Source: Sporomusaceae bacterium FL31 (GTDB lineage: Bacteria; Bacillota; Negativicutes; DSM-1736; Dendrosporobacteraceae). Taken from it: a stretch of 49,046 bases of DNA. The first letter of the stretch is position 1. Every line of letters begins with the position of its first letter. Positions 47,739 to 49,046 of this stretch are shown here, one piece after another. The notes beneath the pieces are model-generated. The model ran no database searches and was not told the DNA's origin. It saw nothing but the letters and a program-made list of their open reading frames with translations. The DNA is taken from assembly GCA_003990955.1 (NCBI GenBank), contig BIFV01000020.1:1-49046 (forward strand), in the 5' to 3' direction. The translations under genes and the position numbers were made by a program.

Positions 47739-48920
47739 TATTGAAGTTACTTTCATTGTTTGAGTGGACGGGATACTTACAGCTAGTGGAATTGCAAGAA
47801 CTAAAGGCGCTATTGTCCATAATAAGGCAGATTCTAAACCGATATAATCTGCCAAGGCTCCAGTTATTGCTGTGCCAACACCGCCTAATCCAAAAGTCAA
47901 TCCAAGCATCATCCCGGAAGCCATAGCAGCATTTTTCGGTAGGATTGCCTGAGCCCAAATGATGGAGGAAGGAACCATGCTTTGTAATGCTGCGCCACAA
48001 AGTGCCAGCATAGACCAGGTAATCCAGTTTATGCTAGGATTGGCTAAAAAGAGATAAGTTGGAAACAGGCAGAATAGCAGCGAAACTAAGATGCATTTTT
48101 TATAACCTATTTTATCACCGCAATAACCACCCATTAACCCACCAAGTGCGCCACCCAGCAAAAAAACGGTCAGCATTTGGCCTGCAAGAATTGGCGGGTG
48201 ACCTTGGCTCGTCAGCATGACAGGCAAAAATGTTGGGATAGCAACTTGTGGCCAGGATCTTAGTGCCATGACAGCATTCAGTTTGAGGATACTTTTAGAT
48301 CTGTACCAAGGCTGGTCTTCACGAACTACGTGATGGTTTACAGCTAAATGAATTCGCTGTAAACCGCTTGTATAAAAAGCTATTGTAAGAATAATGCTTG
48401 GAATAATCAATAAAGGCAAGTAGTCTAAGCCGTAATGGACTAAGAAGTAAATAATAATGGCAGGTGCCAGGGCATAGCCTAAATTACCGCCGCCAATAAA
48501 TAGCGACATGGCAACACTTTTGTGATTGATACTGGTAGTTTTACCAACAAGACTGGAACCAAGTGGATGAAATAGTGATGTGGCTATCCCGGAAAAAGCG
48601 ACAGCACTAAATAACATAGCTGTACTTGTTGATAGGCTGCTAAAGCAAATAAAGAGAGCGCTGATTGGTAAAGTGGTCAGTAACAGCCAAGTATAACCAC
48701 TTTTATCAACAAAATAACCACAAATTGGTTGAAGCATACTTGATGTAATAGCAAAAACCATAACCAGCAGTCCGCTCAGCGTTAGCGATAAGCCAAGCTT
48801 GGTAATGACTACAGGCAATAGTGCAGGCAAAAAGTTCGCATAGAAATCACTGAGAAAGTGGCCGGCTGTTAATAAAAATAAGCAGTACCACCCTTTACTC
48901 TCTGAGTAAGCTGGTATCAT
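47733..48920 (-). CDS. MFS transporter (fosmidomycin-resistance-like)
   Basis: 395 residues with 12 membrane helices. 'GHFLSDFYANFLPALLPVVITKLGLSLTLSGLLV' is the opening of the FsrA-like MFS branch, with 'GYFVDKSGYTWLLL' as motif A and 'GGALGGLMGGYCGDKIGYKKCILV' as its second-half repeat. These transporters export drugs or small metabolites by proton antiport; the substrate is unknown. AGGCGG, overlapping the stop codon of the upstream gene, is the likely ribosome site, so the two genes form one unit. Confidence 0.88.
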   Translation of the reverse strand: MIPAYSESKGWYCLFLLTAGHFLSDFYANFLPALLPVVITKLGLSLTLSGLLVMVFAITSSMLQPICGYFVDKSGYTWLLLTTLPISALFICFSSLSTSTAMLFSAVAFSGIATSLFHPLGSSLVGKTTSINHKSVAMSLFIGGGNLGYALAPAIIIYFLVHYGLDYLPLLIIPSIILTIAFYTSGLQRIHLAVNHHVVREDQPWYRSKSILKLNAVMALRSWPQVAIPTFLPVMLTSQGHPPILAGQMLTVFLLGGALGGLMGGYCGDKIGYKKCILVSLLFCLFPTYLFLANPSINWITWSMLALCGAALQSMVPSSIIWAQAILPKNAAMASGMMLGLTFGLGGVGTAITGALADYIGLESALLWTIAPLVLAIPLAVSIPSTQTMKVTSIK

Positions 48921-48932
48921 ATCCGCGGCCGC

Positions 48933-49046
48933 CTAATTAGAATTGGGGCATGGAGCTATTTCAATGCATTCAAGATTAACCTTTAATTGTTCTTTAATGT
49001 TATCAATATATATCCGGCGAAGTTTGGCTTGCTCGATACATTCTTC
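48933..49046 (-). CDS. C-terminal end of an unidentified protein (cut by window edge)
   Basis: The frame enters from the right edge and stops at 48933. Its 37 visible residues include 'IEQAKLRRIYIDNIKEQLKVNLECIEIA' and end PCPNSN. The piece is too short to identify. It ends 12 bp before the MFS start codon, so it is probably co-transcribed with the transporter. Confidence 0.6.
   Translation of the reverse strand, partial: EECIEQAKLRRIYIDNIKEQLKVNLECIEIAPCPNSN

Noticed and set aside
1..49046. CRISPR arrays
   Set aside because: No regularly spaced direct repeats of 24-37 bp were seen; the repeats noted are short operators or hairpins.

Overview
The window looks like chromosomal DNA of a spore-forming Negativicutes bacterium (a Firmicutes lineage with an outer membrane, in the Sporomusa/Pelosinus style). 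The evidence is the combination of an alpha/beta-type small acid-soluble spore protein (33029), a Spo0E-like phosphatase (17219) and DUF1540 repeats (47311) with a signal-peptide beta-barrel porin ending in Phe (32020). Superoxide reductase, an FeFe-hydrogenase-like protein and a transcarboxylase-type subunit fit an anaerobe. Composition is AT-rich, and TTG/GTG starts with strong Shine-Dalgarno sites are frequent. The genus is inference.

Layout. 1-93: 3' end of a 5S rRNA and its terminator, so an rRNA operon lies to the left. 0.2-1.3 kb: convergent MarR regulator and nitroreductase. 1.7-7.4 kb: a molybdenum/tungsten-type block with an AnfO-like protein, a DDE-integrase-like protein with its own attenuator, an excisionase-HTH plus PBP-like regulator, modA, modB, a short modC and a separate Mop. 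The same GGTTATG-type repeats lie in both non-coding regions flanking the regulator, suggesting one regulon. 7.5-9.4 kb: class II aldolase and an RluA-type pseudouridine synthase.

9.6-25.5 kb is an accessory island, probably a decayed prophage or integrated element. It carries a large serine recombinase, a GH25 lysozyme, small phage-like proteins, an N6/N4 methylase pseudogene, a wrecked Y-family polymerase behind LexA boxes, three paralogous secreted proteins, several tiny CxxC proteins, a CAP-domain protein, a Spo0E-like protein and a tautomerase with an apparent ATT start. Several genes here, including tiny ones and ones lacking ATG, had to be found by reading from ribosome binding sites. 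A gene-poor stretch (16.26-16.83 kb) holds a run of RNA hairpins with U-tracts, one of which can fold as a 57-nt cloverleaf.

26.2-49 kb returns to core genes: YajQ, a uracil permease behind a PyrR-type attenuator, superoxide reductase, aspartokinase with an internal beta-subunit start, a porin with a long structured leader, SASP, AsnRS, an aminotransferase, a DUF47/PiT phosphate pair, a TGS-uridine-kinase protein, a carboxyltransferase 5S-type subunit, an FeFe-hydrogenase-like protein, an amino-acid permease, a MASE-GAF-GAF-GGDEF diguanylate cyclase, DUF1540, an MFS transporter, and a gene cut by the right edge. Most transcription units end in clear intrinsic terminators. No tRNA, CRISPR array or complete insertion sequence was seen. 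All family assignments rest on motif recognition by eye; no database search was run.
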